DNA of 64,000 nt from Pseudomonas vlassakiae (lineage in GTDB: Bacteria; Pseudomonadota; Gammaproteobacteria; Pseudomonadales; Pseudomonadaceae), in the NCBI RefSeq assembly GCF_014269035.2, contig NZ_JABWRP020000006.1, forward strand, positions 62,001-126,000. The letters run 5' to 3'. Shown here piece by piece: positions 53,660-63,644 of this stretch. Below the pieces are notes generated by a model, which was not told where the DNA came from, ran no database searches, and worked only from the letters and a program-made list of their open reading frames with translations. Both the position numbers and the translations under genes were made by a program. The first letter of the stretch is position 1; each line of letters starts with the position of its first letter.

Positions 53660-54127
53660 GTGCGCCTGCGTCTGATCGCGGTCGGCTCGCGTATGCCCAA
53701 GTGGGTCGAGGAAGGCTGGCATGAATATGCCAAGCGCCTGCCCCAGGAGCTGTCGCTGGAGCTGGTGGAAATCCCGCTGAACACCCGTGGCAAGAATGCC
53801 GACGTCGCCCGCCTGATCCGTCAGGAGGGCGAGGCCATGCTGAGCAAGGTTCAGCCTGGGGAACGCATTGTCACCCTCGAGGTCCATGGCAAGCCCTGGA
53901 GTACCGAGCAGCTGGCGACCGAGCTGGACCGCTGGCGCCTGGACTCGCGCACGGTGAATTTGATGGTGGGCGGTCCGGAGGGGCTGGCGCCTGAGGTCTG
54001 CGCACGCGCCGAGCAGCGCTGGTCGCTGTCGCCGCTGACCCTGCCGCACCCGTTGGTAAGGATACTCATCGGCGAACAGATCTACCGCGCCTGGACGGTA
54101 TTGTCCGGGCACCCTTACCACAAATGA
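53660..54127 (+). CDS. rlmH: 23S rRNA (pseudouridine1915-N3)-methyltransferase
   Basis: This 155-residue SPOUT methyltransferase starts [28 protein letters not shown]. It carries the SAM-binding trefoil knot at [13 protein letters not shown] and the end [33 protein letters not shown]. It methylates 23S rRNA helix 69 of assembled ribosomes. The start is GTG at 53660 with GGAAG 4-8 bases upstream. mrdA starts 16 bases after it. Confidence 0.97.
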   Translation: MRLRLIAVGSRMPKWVEEGWHEYAKRLPQELSLELVEIPLNTRGKNADVARLIRQEGEAMLSKVQPGERIVTLEVHGKPWSTEQLATELDRWRLDSRTVNLMVGGPEGLAPEVCARAEQRWSLSPLTLPHPLVRILIGEQIYRAWTVLSGHPYHK

Positions 54128-54143
54128 GCCTGTAAGCAGTCCG

Positions 54144-56033
54144 ATGTCGCAGCCGATCCGTCTCAAGGACCACGAGAAAGACGCCCGCCTGGTGCGCAAC
54201 CGCGTCGTTGTCGGCGCGGTGGCGGTCATGCTGCTCATTTGCGTGTTGGTCGCGCGGCTGTATTACCTGCAGATCATCCAGTACGACTATCACTCGACGC
54301 TTTCGGAAAACAACCGGGTGCATGTGCAGCCGATTCCGCCGACGCGCGGGTTGATCTTCGACCGCAACGGGGTGATCGTTGCCGACAACCGGCCCAGTTT
54401 CAGCCTGTCGATGACCCGTGAACGTGCGGGGAACTGGCAGGAAGTGCTGGATACGATCGTCGAAGTGCTGGACCTGACGGCGGACGACCGGGCGCTGTTC
54501 GAAAAGCGCATGAAGCAGGGGCGTCGGCCGTTCGAGCCGGTGCCGATCCTGTTCGAACTCAACGAAGAGCAGATCGCCCGCGTGGCGGTCAACCAGTTCC
54601 GCCTGCCTGGCGTCGAGGTCGTCGCCCAGCTGGTGCGCCATTACCCACAGGGTGCGCATTTCGCTCATTCGGTCGGTTATGTCGGGCGGATCAACGAAAA
54701 AGAGCTGAAAACCCTCGACCCGGTGAACTACAGCGGCACTCACCATATCGGCAAGACCGGCATCGAGCGCTTCTACGAGCCCGAGCTGCACGGCCAGGTC
54801 GGTTACGAGGAAGTCGAGACCAACGCGCGGGGCCGTGTGCTGCGGGTGCTCAAGCGCACCGACCCGAAGCCGGGCAAGGACATCGTGCTGAGCCTCGACA
54901 TCAAGCTGCAGGAAGCTGCGGAGGCCGCCCTGGGTGGCCGGCGCGGCGCGGTGGTGGCGCTCGACCCGCGTACCGGCGAGGTGCTGGCGATGGTCAGCCA
55001 GCCGAGCTTCGACCCCAACCTGTTCGTCACCGGCATCAGCTTCAAGGCCTACGCCGAACTGCGCGACTCGATCGACCGGCCCCTGTTCAACCGCGTTCTG
55101 CGCGGCCTGTATCCGCCGGGTTCGACCATCAAGCCGGCGGTGGCCATTGCCGGCCTCGACAGTGGGGTGGTCAACGCCAGCAGCCGGGTGTTCGACCCGG
55201 GCTACTACCAGTTGCCCAATTACGATCACAAGTACCGTAACTGGAACCGCACCGGTGACGGCTGGGTCGACCTGGACACCGCGATCATGCGCTCCAACGA
55301 CACCTACTTCTACGACCTTGCCCACAAGATGGGTATTGATCGGCTGTCCAGCTACATGAACAAGTTCGGCATCGGCCAGAAGGTCGCCCTCGACATGTTC
55401 GAGGAATCGCCCGGGCTGATGCCGTCGCGCGAATGGAAGCGCGCCACCCGCCGCCAGGCCTGGTTCCCGGGTGAAACGCTGATTCTCGGCATTGGCCAGG
55501 GCTACATGCAGGCCACGCCGCTGCAGTTGGCCCAGGCCACTGCATTGATCGCCAACAAGGGCGTGTGGAACCGTCCACACCTGGCCAAGACCATCGAAGG
55601 CCAGCCGCCGGTGGACCCTAACCCGATGGAAGACATCGTCCTGCGCGACAAGTCCGATTGGGCCAAGGTCACCCACGGCATGGAGCAGGTGATGCACAAC
55701 GCCCGCGGTACCGCGCGCAAGGCGGCGACCGGCGCCCAGTACCGCATCGCCGGCAAGAGCGGTACCGCCCAGGTGGTGGCGATCAAGCAGGGCGAGAAAT
55801 ACGACCGCAACAAACTCCAGGAGCGCCACCGCGACCACGCGCTGTTCGTGGCCTTTGCCCCGGCCGACGACCCAAGGATCGTGGTCTCGGTGATGGTCGA
55901 GAACGGTGAGTCCGGCTCCGGCGTTGCCGCGCCCGTGGTGCGGCAGATCATGGATGCCTGGCTGCTCGACGAGAGCGGCCGGCTGAAAAGCGAATTCGCA
56001 CCTGCCACCGTCGCCCAGGAAACGGCCCAGTGA
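54144..56033 (+). CDS. mrdA: Penicillin-binding protein 2 (elongation transpeptidase)
   Basis: This 629-residue class B PBP has one N-terminal membrane helix (VVVGAVAVMLLICVLVARLYYL), a dimerisation domain with NRVHVQPIPPTRGLIFDRNGVIVADN, and a transpeptidase domain. Catalytic motifs are PPGSTIKP (SxxK), MRSNDTYF (SxN) and KSGTAQ (KTG type). It cross-links peptidoglycan in the elongasome together with RodA, whose gene overlaps its end by 4 bases. Length is normal for PBP2. Confidence 0.97.
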   Translation: MSQPIRLKDHEKDARLVRNRVVVGAVAVMLLICVLVARLYYLQIIQYDYHSTLSENNRVHVQPIPPTRGLIFDRNGVIVADNRPSFSLSMTRERAGNWQEVLDTIVEVLDLTADDRALFEKRMKQGRRPFEPVPILFELNEEQIARVAVNQFRLPGVEVVAQLVRHYPQGAHFAHSVGYVGRINEKELKTLDPVNYSGTHHIGKTGIERFYEPELHGQVGYEEVETNARGRVLRVLKRTDPKPGKDIVLSLDIKLQEAAEAALGGRRGAVVALDPRTGEVLAMVSQPSFDPNLFVTGISFKAYAELRDSIDRPLFNRVLRGLYPPGSTIKPAVAIAGLDSGVVNASSRVFDPGYYQLPNYDHKYRNWNRTGDGWVDLDTAIMRSNDTYFYDLAHKMGIDRLSSYMNKFGIGQKVALDMFEESPGLMPSREWKRATRRQAWFPGETLILGIGQGYMQATPLQLAQATALIANKGVWNRPHLAKTIEGQPPVDPNPMEDIVLRDKSDWAKVTHGMEQVMHNARGTARKAATGAQYRIAGKSGTAQVVAIKQGEKYDRNKLQERHRDHALFVAFAPADDPRIVVSVMVENGESGSGVAAPVVRQIMDAWLLDESGRLKSEFAPATVAQETAQ

Positions 56034-57175
56034 AGAACAATTTCGATCGCATGCTCTCCAGCGAGGACGTGATGCGTCGACGCGCCAGCTTCCTGCAGCG
56101 CATCCACATCGACGGCCCCTTGCTGATCATCCTGCTGACCCTCGCTGCCGGCAGCCTGTTCGTCCTCTATTCGGCCAGCGGCAAGAACTGGGACCTGCTG
56201 CTCAAGCAGGCCACCTCGTTCGGTATTGGCCTGGTCTCGATGTTCGTCATCGCCCAGCTTGAGCCGCGCTTCATGGCCCGCTGGGTGCCACTGGCGTATC
56301 TGGTAGGGGTGTGCCTGCTGGTGGTGGTCGATGTCATGGGCCACAACGCCATGGGGGCCACGCGCTGGATCAATATCCCCGGGGTGATCCGTTTCCAGCC
56401 CTCGGAATTCCTCAAGATCATCATGCCGGCGACCATCGCCTGGTACCTCTCCAAGCGCACCTTGCCGCCGCACCTGAAACACGTGGCAATAAGCCTGGTG
56501 TTGATTGGCGTACCGTTCATTCTTATCGTCCGTCAGCCTGACCTGGGCACGGCGTTGCTGATTCTTGCCTCCGGCGCATTCGTGCTGTTCATGGGTGGGC
56601 TGCGCTGGCGCTGGATCCTCAGCGTGCTTGCAGCGACGGTACCGGTAGCGGTGGCGATGTGGTTCTTCGTGATGCACGACTACCAGAAGCAGCGCGTACT
56701 GACCTTCCTCGACCCGGAAAGCGATCCGCTGGGTACCGGCTGGAACATCATCCAGTCGAAGGCTGCCATCGGTTCTGGTGGTGTGTTCGGCAAGGGTTGG
56801 CTATTGGGTACCCAGTCGCACCTGGACTTCCTGCCGGAAAGCCACACCGACTTCATCATCGCGGTGCTTGGCGAGGAGTTCGGCCTGGTCGGCATCTGCC
56901 TGCTGCTGATCGTCTACCTGCTGCTGATCGGCCGCGGGCTGATGATCACCGCTCAGGCGCAGACCCTGTTCGGCAAGTTGCTGGCAGGCAGCCTGACCAT
57001 GACCTTCTTTGTCTATGTGTTCGTCAATATCGGTATGGTCAGCGGCCTGTTGCCCGTGGTGGGGGTGCCGCTGCCCTTCATCAGCTATGGCGGAACTTCG
57101 TTGGTGACGCTGCTGTCAGCGTTTGGCGTTCTGATGTCGATCCACACGCACCGCAAATGGATCGCGCAAGTTTGA
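56030..57175 (+). CDS. rodA: Peptidoglycan glycosyltransferase RodA (SEDS family)
   Basis: This membrane protein of up to 381 residues has ten helices and SEDS motifs: ATRWINIPGVIRFQPSEFLKI, RQPDLGTALLI, TGWNIIQSKAAIGSGGVFGKGW, LPESHTDFIIAVLGEEFGLVG and VVGVPLPFISYGGTSLVTLL. It polymerises glycan strands from lipid II with PBP2. The GTG at 56030 overlaps the mrdA stop. ATG codons at 56051 and 56072 (MRRRASFLQRIHIDGPLL) are equally possible; the last gives 367 residues, close to the usual length. Confidence 0.95.
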   Translation: MKNNFDRMLSSEDVMRRRASFLQRIHIDGPLLIILLTLAAGSLFVLYSASGKNWDLLLKQATSFGIGLVSMFVIAQLEPRFMARWVPLAYLVGVCLLVVVDVMGHNAMGATRWINIPGVIRFQPSEFLKIIMPATIAWYLSKRTLPPHLKHVAISLVLIGVPFILIVRQPDLGTALLILASGAFVLFMGGLRWRWILSVLAATVPVAVAMWFFVMHDYQKQRVLTFLDPESDPLGTGWNIIQSKAAIGSGGVFGKGWLLGTQSHLDFLPESHTDFIIAVLGEEFGLVGICLLLIVYLLLIGRGLMITAQAQTLFGKLLAGSLTMTFFVYVFVNIGMVSGLLPVVGVPLPFISYGGTSLVTLLSAFGVLMSIHTHRKWIAQV

Positions 57176-57192
57176 ATAAGGTGAACAATTTC

Positions 57193-58203
57193 ATGCAAGC
57201 AGTGCGTAACTGGGCTGCCCGTTGTGCGCCGTGGATCGGCGCGGTGGGCCTGTTCGGCGCTGTACAGCTGGCTCATGCCGGTGACTACGACGGCTCCCCG
57301 CAGGTGACCGAGTTCGTTCTCCAGATGAGCCGCGACTACGGGTTTGCTCCCGAGCAATTGAACGGTATGTTCCGCGAGGTGCAGCGCAAGCAGTCGATTC
57401 TCGACGCCATCTCGCGCCCGGCCGAACGGGTCAAGCCGTGGAAGGAATACCGGCCGATGTTCATCACCGACGCCCGCATTGCCCGGGGTGTGGACTTCTG
57501 GCGTCAGCACGAGGCGGTGCTGGCCCGGGCCGAGCAAACTTATGGTGTGCCGGCGCAATACATCGTCGCGATCATCGGGGTGGAGACCTTCTTTGGCCGC
57601 AACACCGGCAACTACCGGGTGATCGATGCCTTGTCCACCCTGGCCTTCGACTACCCGCCGCGAGCCGAATTCTTCCGCAAGGAGCTGCGCGAGTTCCTGC
57701 TGCTGGCCCGCGACGAACAGATCGACCCGCTCAACCTCAAGGGCTCCTACGCCGGCGCGATGGGCTTGCCGCAGTTCATGCCGAGCAGCTTCCGCAACTA
57801 CGCGGTGGACTTCGACGGCGACGGCCACATCAACATCTGGAACAACCCCGACGATGCCATCGGCAGCGTGGCCAGCTACTTCAAGCGCCATGGCTGGGTG
57901 GCCGGCGAAGGCGTGGTCAGCCGCGCCCGGGTCAGTGGTACGCGGGTCGACGAAGGCGTCACCACGGGCATCGAGCCGGTCAAGACGGTCGGGGAGTTGC
58001 GGGCGTTGGGCTGGTCGAGCCATGATGCGCTGCGCGATGATCTGCCGGTGACGGCTTTCCGCCTGGAAGGCGAGAACGGCCCCGAGTACTGGATGGGCCT
58101 GAAGAACTTCTACGCGATCACTCGCTACAACCGCAGCGTGATGTATGCCATGGCGGTGCATCAGCTTGCGGAACAGCTGGTCCAAGTACGGGGCGTCAAG
58201 TAA
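57193..58203 (+). CDS. mltB: Lytic murein transglycosylase B (GH103)
   Basis: This 336-residue protein has a signal peptide (RNWAARCAPWIGAVGLFGAVQLAHA) with no lipobox Cys at the cleavage site. It then shows the MltB fold: the catalytic Glu in IIGVETFFGRNTGNYRV, LNLKGSYAGAMGLPQFMPSSFRNYAVDFDGDGHINIWNNPDDAIGSVASYFKRHGW. It cleaves glycan strands to anhydromuramic products. The ATG at 57193 has AAGGTG upstream; in-frame TTG and GTG codons lie just before. Its TAA overlaps the rlpA ATG by one base. Without a visible lipobox it may be a soluble periplasmic form like SltB1. Confidence 0.93.
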   Translation: MQAVRNWAARCAPWIGAVGLFGAVQLAHAGDYDGSPQVTEFVLQMSRDYGFAPEQLNGMFREVQRKQSILDAISRPAERVKPWKEYRPMFITDARIARGVDFWRQHEAVLARAEQTYGVPAQYIVAIIGVETFFGRNTGNYRVIDALSTLAFDYPPRAEFFRKELREFLLLARDEQIDPLNLKGSYAGAMGLPQFMPSSFRNYAVDFDGDGHINIWNNPDDAIGSVASYFKRHGWVAGEGVVSRARVSGTRVDEGVTTGIEPVKTVGELRALGWSSHDALRDDLPVTAFRLEGENGPEYWMGLKNFYAITRYNRSVMYAMAVHQLAEQLVQVRGVK

Positions 58204-59204
58204 TGCGCGCAATCATCTCTGCCAATACCTTCAAGCTGCTGACCTGCATGACCGTCGGCATGTTGCTGGTCAGCTGTTCCTCCAGCCGCCCGACCTCCCA
58301 GGGCAGTGGCAATGTCGTCCGTTCGCAGCCTGGCCTGGATATCAACCGTGCCCACAAGGACGGTGCGCCGTGGTGGGATGTGGATGTCAACAAGATCCCT
58401 GATGCCACCCCGACCGTGCATACCGGTGCCTACAAGGCCAACCCGTATACCGTGCTGGGCAAGACCTACTACCCGATGCAGGACGCGCGCAACTACCGCG
58501 CCGAGGGCACTGCATCGTGGTATGGCACCAAGTTCCACGGCCAGAACACTGCCAACGGAGAACTCTACGACCTGTACGGCATGAGCGCGGCGCACAAGAC
58601 CCTGCCGCTGCCGGCCTATGTCCGGGTGACCAACCTGGCCAACGGCCGTAGCGTGATCTTGCGGGTGAACGACCGTGGTCCGTTCTATTCCGATCGGATC
58701 ATCGACCTGTCCTATGCGGCGGCGAAGAAACTCGGCTACGCCGAGATTGGCACCGCGCACGTGCGGGTCGAGGGTATCGACCCGCAGCAGTGGTGGGCAC
58801 AGAAGGGCCAGAAGCCGCCACTGATGCTGAAAGAACCGCAGGTCGCGCAGACCCAGGCGATTCCGGCCAGCACCGGGCGGGTCGAGCAGTGGACCCCGCC
58901 ACCGCAGCAGCACGCGGCGCCGGTGGTGCCGGTGCAGGTGGGCGGCGGCAACGTGCCAGCCGGCGCTGCTGGCAATGTCCTGCAGGTAGGTGCCTTCGCC
59001 AACCCGGATGCTGCCGAGCTGCTGCGTTCCAAGCTCAGTACCATGGTCAGCGCGCCGGTGTTCATCAGCTCCATCGTGCGCAACCAGCAAACCCTGCACC
59101 GCGTGCGCCTGGGGCCGTTCGGCAGCCAGGGCGAGATCCAGCAGGCACAGGACAGCATTCGCCTGGCGAATCTTGGCCAGGCCAAGCTGGTCACCGCTGA
59201 CTGA
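58203..59204 (+). CDS. rlpA: Septal ring lytic transglycosylase RlpA, SPOR-containing lipoprotein
   Basis: This 333-residue protein has a lipobox VSCSS (Cys about residue 21). The RlpA double-psi barrel follows (EGTASWYGTKFHGQNTANGELYDLYGMSAAHKTLPLPAYVRVTNLANGRSVILRVNDRGPF), then a Pro/Gln-rich linker and a C-terminal SPOR domain (VLQVGAFANPDAAELLRSKL to RVRLGPFGSQGEIQQAQ). In P. aeruginosa RlpA cleaves naked glycan at the septum. It starts inside the mltB stop codon and ends the mrdA-rodA-mltB-rlpA coupled set. Confidence 0.96.
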   Translation: MRAIISANTFKLLTCMTVGMLLVSCSSSRPTSQGSGNVVRSQPGLDINRAHKDGAPWWDVDVNKIPDATPTVHTGAYKANPYTVLGKTYYPMQDARNYRAEGTASWYGTKFHGQNTANGELYDLYGMSAAHKTLPLPAYVRVTNLANGRSVILRVNDRGPFYSDRIIDLSYAAAKKLGYAEIGTAHVRVEGIDPQQWWAQKGQKPPLMLKEPQVAQTQAIPASTGRVEQWTPPPQQHAAPVVPVQVGGGNVPAGAAGNVLQVGAFANPDAAELLRSKLSTMVSAPVFISSIVRNQQTLHRVRLGPFGSQGEIQQAQDSIRLANLGQAKLVTAD

Positions 59205-59413
59205 CCGTTCATGTGGGGGCCCGGGCCTCCACAAACTGTCGGTTTTGTCATGAATTGCCGGCCCCGGCCATGTACAATATCGGCTTTTGCCCGCAGCGAC
59301 ATAAAGCCGCAGTTCGCGGGCCAGGCCGAAGGCCACAAAAACTAGACTGACTGGCGCTGGGCACACGATGTGGCCCAGGGAACATCAGACCATTAGCGAT
59401 TTTCGAGAGACGG

Positions 59414-60574
59414 ATGAACATCACCAACCTTGCCAAACGACTTTGCCTGCCCGTACTGCTGATGCTCACGCCTGCTGCCTTCGCAGCAGAGCAGATGATG
59501 CCGGCGCCACCGCAACTGGCAGCCAAGTCCTACGTACTCATGGACGCGTCCAGCGGCAACGTGCTGGTCGAGAACAACGGTGACGAGCGCCTGCCGCCGG
59601 CCAGCCTGACCAAGCTCATGACCGCCTACATCGCCACCGTCGACATCCGTCGCGGCCAGATCGGCGAAAACGACCCGGTCACCGTCAGTGAAAACGCCTG
59701 GCGTACCGGCGGTTCGCGCATGTTCATCAAGGTCGGTAGCCAGGTCACCGTGAGCGACCTGCTGCACGGCATCATCATCCAGTCGGGCAACGATGCCTCG
59801 GTTGCCCTGGCCGAGCACATCGCCGGCAGCGAAGACGCCTTCGCCGACATGATGAACAAGACCGCTGCCGAACTGGGCATGTCCAACAGCCACTTCATGA
59901 ACCCGACCGGCCTGCCGAACCCGGAGCACTACTCCTCGGCGCACGACATGGCCCTGCTGGCCCGCGCGATCATCAACATCGACCCGGCCCACTACGCCAT
60001 CTACTCGCAAAAAGAGTTCTTCTGGAACAACATCAAGCAGCCGAACCGCAACCTGCTGCTGTGGCGTGACAAGACCGTCGACGGTCTGAAAACCGGCCAC
60101 ACCGAAGAAGCCGGCTATTGCATGGTGGCTTCGGCCGTTCGTGATGGCCAGCGCCTGATCGCCGTGGTGTTCGGCACCAACAGCGAGCAAGCCCGTGCTG
60201 CCGAGACCCAGAAGCTGCTGACCTACGGGTTCCGCTTCTTCGAAACCCAGACCTTCTACCAGAAGGGCACCGAGCTGACCCAGGCTCCGGTCTGGAAGGG
60301 TGCTACCAGCCAAGTCAAGGCTGGCCTGGCCGACGACCTGACCATGACTATGCCTAAAGGCCAATTGAAGCGCCTGCAGGCTTCGATGACCATGAACCCG
60401 CAGCTCACCGCACCCATCGCCAAAGGTGACGTGATCGGCAAAGTGGAAGTCAAACTGGACGAGAACGTGGTTCACAGCGCCGACCTGATCGCCCTCGATG
60501 GCGTCGAGGAAGGTGGTTTCTTCCGCCGTATGTGGGATAGCATCCGCCTATTCTTCTACGGGTTGTTCAACTGA
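59414..60574 (+). CDS. dacA: D-alanyl-D-alanine carboxypeptidase (PBP5)
   Basis: This 386-residue class C PBP has a signal peptide (CLPVLLMLTPAAFA), the motifs PASLTKLMTAY (SxxK), IIQSGNDASVALAEH (SxN) and VDGLKTGHTEEAGYC (KTG), and a C-terminal amphipathic helix (GFFRRMWDSIRLFFYGLF) for membrane attachment. It trims pentapeptide side chains. A 209-base gap separates it from rlpA and holds a TACAAT -10-like element at 59273-59278, so it probably has its own promoter. A strong hairpin terminator follows. Confidence 0.97.
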   Translation: MNITNLAKRLCLPVLLMLTPAAFAAEQMMPAPPQLAAKSYVLMDASSGNVLVENNGDERLPPASLTKLMTAYIATVDIRRGQIGENDPVTVSENAWRTGGSRMFIKVGSQVTVSDLLHGIIIQSGNDASVALAEHIAGSEDAFADMMNKTAAELGMSNSHFMNPTGLPNPEHYSSAHDMALLARAIINIDPAHYAIYSQKEFFWNNIKQPNRNLLLWRDKTVDGLKTGHTEEAGYCMVASAVRDGQRLIAVVFGTNSEQARAAETQKLLTYGFRFFETQTFYQKGTELTQAPVWKGATSQVKAGLADDLTMTMPKGQLKRLQASMTMNPQLTAPIAKGDVIGKVEVKLDENVVHSADLIALDGVEEGGFFRRMWDSIRLFFYGLFN

Positions 60575-60586
60575 ATACGTGACCTG

Positions 60587-60620
60587 CACGCCCCCGCGTA
60601 AGCAGCGGGGGCGTTGTTGT
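60587..60620 (+). terminator. Rho-independent terminator after dacA
   Basis: CGCCCCCGC (60589-60597) pairs with GCGGGGGCG (60605-60613) over a 7-base loop, followed by TTGTTGTT. It lies 15 bases after the dacA stop. Confidence 0.85.
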
Positions 60621-60648
60621 TGCCACGGCTTACGAGGCCGTTTCCGCC

Positions 60649-60924
60649 ATGAGCGAACCTGACGTCAAGTCGCACAAAATCGAATTCCCCTGCGACGATT
60701 ACCCGATCAAGGTAATCGGCGACACCGTAGTCGGCTTCAAGGACACGGTGATCGAGATCCTGAGCAAGCACGCGAAGGTCGACCTTTCCACATTGGCCGA
60801 GCGCCAGAGCAAGGAAGGCAAGTACACCACCGTGCAACTGCACATCGTCGCCGAAAGCGAAAATCAGCTGCATGACATCAACAGTGCCCTGCGTGCCACC
60901 GGCATCGTGAAAATGGTGCTCTGA
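60649..60924 (+). CDS. ybeD: DUF493 family protein, YbeD-like
   Basis: This 91-residue ACT-like protein has [36 protein letters not shown] and [33 protein letters not shown], matching YbeD/DUF493. Function is unknown, though its fixed place between dacA and lipB in many gammaproteobacteria suggests a link with lipoate or cell-wall enzymes. Its last base is shared with the ATG of lipB (TGATG at 60922-60926). Confidence 0.93.
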   Translation: MSEPDVKSHKIEFPCDDYPIKVIGDTVVGFKDTVIEILSKHAKVDLSTLAERQSKEGKYTTVQLHIVAESENQLHDINSALRATGIVKMVL

Positions 60925-61571
60925 TGTCGCTTTGCCTCGGTGTTCGCGAACTTGGCCTGCAGCCCTATGAACCGGTGCTGGAGGCCATGCGTCGCTTCAC
61001 CGAGCAGCGTAGCCCGGACAGCCAGGACGAAATCTGGCTGGTCGAGCACCCCGCGGTCTTCACCCAGGGCCAGGCCGGCAAGGCCGAGCACCTGCTGGTT
61101 CCGGGAGACATCCCGGTGGTGCAGACCGACCGCGGCGGCCAGGTGACCTACCATGGCCCCGGGCAGCTGGTGGCCTACCTGCTGCTGGACGTGCGCCGTC
61201 TTGGCTTTGGCGTGCGCGAACTGGTCAGCCGCATCGAGCAGACCCTGATCGACCTGCTGGCCAGCTATGGCGTCAACGCCGTGGCCAAGCCCGATGCGCC
61301 GGGTGTCTATGTCGACGGAGCGAAAATCGCCTCCCTCGGCCTGCGAATCCGCAACGGCCGTTCTTTCCACGGCCTTGCTCTGAACGTGGACATGGACCTG
61401 GCTCCATTCCGCCGAATCAACCCCTGTGGGTATGCGGGGCTGGCCATGACCCAGCTGCGTGACCTGGCAGGTCCGATCGAACTCGACGAGGTCAGGACAA
61501 GGCTGCGCGGACAGCTGGTCAGGCACCTCGACTATGCTGAGCAGACGACCCTGACGGGCGGAATCGACTGA
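60924..61571 (+). CDS. lipB: Octanoyl-ACP:protein N-octanoyltransferase
   Basis: This 215-residue protein shows the LipB active-site parts: [44 protein letters not shown], the catalytic Lys in [30 protein letters not shown], and catalytic Cys in [15 protein letters not shown]. It transfers octanoate from ACP to the lipoyl domains. lipA follows 2 bases after its stop. Confidence 0.97.
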   Translation: MSLCLGVRELGLQPYEPVLEAMRRFTEQRSPDSQDEIWLVEHPAVFTQGQAGKAEHLLVPGDIPVVQTDRGGQVTYHGPGQLVAYLLLDVRRLGFGVRELVSRIEQTLIDLLASYGVNAVAKPDAPGVYVDGAKIASLGLRIRNGRSFHGLALNVDMDLAPFRRINPCGYAGLAMTQLRDLAGPIELDEVRTRLRGQLVRHLDYAEQTTLTGGID

Positions 61572-61573
61572 AT

Positions 61574-62590
61574 ATGACAACTGTGCAAGAAGCCGTGCCG
61601 AACCTGATACCCACCCAGGATGCCACCGCGCGCCCAGCGCCGAAAAAAGTGGAAGCCGGGGTAAAGCTGCGTGGCGCCGAAAAGGTCGCGCGTATCCCGG
61701 TGAAGATCATCCCCACCGATGAGCTGCCGAAAAAGCCTGACTGGATCCGCGTGCGCATCCCGGTCTCCCCTGAAGTCGACCGCATCAAGCAGCTGCTGCG
61801 CAAGCATAAGCTGCACAGCGTGTGCGAAGAAGCGTCTTGCCCGAACCTGGGCGAGTGCTTCTCCGGCGGCACCGCGACCTTCATGATCATGGGCGACATC
61901 TGCACCCGTCGTTGCCCGTTCTGCGACGTCGGCCATGGCCGGCCGAAGCCACTGGACCTGGACGAGCCGAAGAACCTGGCCGTTGCCATTGCCGACCTGC
62001 GCCTGAAGTACGTGGTGATCACCTCGGTGGACCGCGACGACCTGCGAGACGGCGGTGCCCAGCACTTCGCCGACTGCATTCGCGAAATCCGCGCCTTGTC
62101 GCCTGGCGTGCAGCTGGAAACCCTGGTACCGGACTACCGTGGCCGCATGGACGTTGCCCTGGAAATCACTGCGCAAACGCCGCCTGACGTGTTCAACCAC
62201 AACCTCGAGACCGTACCACGCCTGTACAAGGCCGCGCGTCCGGGTTCGGACTACGACTGGTCGCTGGACCTGCTGCAAAAGTTCAAGCAGATGGTCCCGC
62301 ACGTGCCGACCAAGTCGGGCCTGATGCTCGGCCTGGGCGAGACCGACGAGGAAGTGATCGAGGTGATGCAGCGCATGCGTGAGCACGATATCGACATGCT
62401 GACCCTCGGGCAGTACCTGCAGCCATCGCGCAGCCACCTGCCGGTGCAGCGCTTCGTCCACCCGGACACCTTCGCCTGGTTCGCCGAAGAAGGCTACAAG
62501 ATGGGCTTCAAGAACGTCGCTTCCGGCCCGTTGGTGCGTTCGTCGTACCATGCCGACCAGCAGGCGCACGAAGCCAAGATCAAGCTCTGA
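61574..62590 (+). CDS. lipA: Lipoyl synthase
   Basis: This 338-residue radical-SAM enzyme has the auxiliary cluster motif [12 protein letters not shown], the SAM cluster [10 protein letters not shown], and the C-terminal RSSYHADQQ whose Ser ligates the auxiliary cluster. It inserts two sulfurs into octanoyl groups made by LipB. Spacing (2 bases after lipB) gives a lipBA unit. A strong hairpin terminator follows the stop. Confidence 0.98.
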   Translation: MTTVQEAVPNLIPTQDATARPAPKKVEAGVKLRGAEKVARIPVKIIPTDELPKKPDWIRVRIPVSPEVDRIKQLLRKHKLHSVCEEASCPNLGECFSGGTATFMIMGDICTRRCPFCDVGHGRPKPLDLDEPKNLAVAIADLRLKYVVITSVDRDDLRDGGAQHFADCIREIRALSPGVQLETLVPDYRGRMDVALEITAQTPPDVFNHNLETVPRLYKAARPGSDYDWSLDLLQKFKQMVPHVPTKSGLMLGLGETDEEVIEVMQRMREHDIDMLTLGQYLQPSRSHLPVQRFVHPDTFAWFAEEGYKMGFKNVASGPLVRSSYHADQQAHEAKIKL

Positions 62591-62608
62591 CCCGGGCTTG
62601 CGTCGAAC

Positions 62609-62646
62609 ATGCCGATGCACGCCGAGAGGCGGCATCGGCATTTTTG
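62609..62646 (+). terminator. Rho-independent terminator after lipA
   Basis: ATGCCGATGC (62609-62618) pairs exactly with GCATCGGCAT (62632-62641), followed by TTTT. It lies 18 bases after the lipA stop and closes the ybeD-lipB-lipA transcript. Confidence 0.9.
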
Positions 62647-62672
62647 TCTTTGCTGTCCCGTAAGGAGCTGCG

Positions 62673-63611
62673 ATGAATTGCGTTGAAACCACAGAGTCCC
62701 GTTTGCCTGCCGCGCTGGCGGAAAATGCCTGCTTTGCCATCGTTGCACCGGCAGGGCCGGCACGTCTGGATGCGCAGAAGGCCGGCCAGTGGTTCAGTGA
62801 GCGTGGCTACCGATGCCGGATCTACCCAGGCGTTTCCCAGGCCGAGGGTTACCTGGCCGGTAGCGACGAGCAGCGCCTGCAGGATCTGCATGCCGCTTTC
62901 GCCGACCCGCAGGTCGATGCGATCCTGTGCATGCGAGGTGGTTATGGCAGCATGCGCCTGCTCGATCGGCTCGATTTCGAGCTGATCCGCCGCAACCCCA
63001 AGCCGCTGATCGGCTACAGCGACATCACCGCGCTGCACACCGCCATTTACCAGCGTACCGGGTTGATCACCTTTCACGGTGCGATGCTCAATGCCGACCT
63101 GTTGGGCGCCAAGTTGCAACCGACCGAGTCATCGTTGCTGGCGCAGTTGGGCGGGCTTTTGCGGGAGGGCGATGAAATTGTCCATCCGGCCGCGTTCGCC
63201 TTGAATGGCGTGGTACCCGGTGTTGCCAGCGGGCGCCTGCTGGGTGGCAATCTGTCGATGCTGGGTGCCACCCTCGGGACGGTAGCGGAGATTGATACGC
63301 AGGGCTGCATCCTGTTCATCGAGGACGTCAATGAGCCGCTGTATCGGGTGGACCGGTTGCTGACCCAGTTGCGCCTGGCGGGCAAGCTGGAGGGCGTCCA
63401 GGGCGTGCTGGTGGGGGATTTTGCCGGGATTACCGTGGCAGCGCTGGCGCCGCTGCTGGAACAGACGTTCGGGCCGCTGGGTGTGCCGGTGCTGGCCGGG
63501 TGGCGCAGTGGGCATTGTGATCCGAATGTGTGCTTGCCGCTGGGGGCGCTGGTGAGGCTGGACAGTGACAAGCAGACACTGGTGCTGGGGCAGGGCCTGT
63601 TCAAGGCTTGA
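62673..63611 (+). CDS. ldcA: Murein tetrapeptide LD-carboxypeptidase (S66 family)
   Basis: This 312-residue protein has S66 motifs: FAIVAPAGPARLDAQKA, AILCMRGGYGSMRLLDRLDFELI, the nucleophile in PLIGYSDITALHTAIYQ (Ser116), catalytic Glu in CILFIEDVNEPLYRVDRLL, and catalytic His in WRSGHCDPNVCLPLGA. It removes the terminal D-Ala from recycled murein tetrapeptides in the cytoplasm, feeding Mpl (gene at 41811). The ATG at 62673 has AAGGAG upstream. It stands alone after the lipA terminator and is followed by a GC hairpin. Confidence 0.94.
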   Translation: MNCVETTESRLPAALAENACFAIVAPAGPARLDAQKAGQWFSERGYRCRIYPGVSQAEGYLAGSDEQRLQDLHAAFADPQVDAILCMRGGYGSMRLLDRLDFELIRRNPKPLIGYSDITALHTAIYQRTGLITFHGAMLNADLLGAKLQPTESSLLAQLGGLLREGDEIVHPAAFALNGVVPGVASGRLLGGNLSMLGATLGTVAEIDTQGCILFIEDVNEPLYRVDRLLTQLRLAGKLEGVQGVLVGDFAGITVAALAPLLEQTFGPLGVPVLAGWRSGHCDPNVCLPLGALVRLDSDKQTLVLGQGLFKA

Positions 63612-63619
63612 AATCGCCG

Positions 63620-63638
63620 GGGCCGCAAAGCGGCCCCA
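63620..63638. terminator. GC-rich stem-loop between convergent genes
   Basis: GGGGCCGC-AAA-GCGGCCCC is a perfect 8-bp stem starting 8 bases after the ldcA stop and 6 bases before the convergent stop. It has almost the same sequence as the hairpin at 479-497. It lacks a T-run but occupies a terminator position for both genes. Confidence 0.5.
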
Positions 63639-63644
63639 ATGACT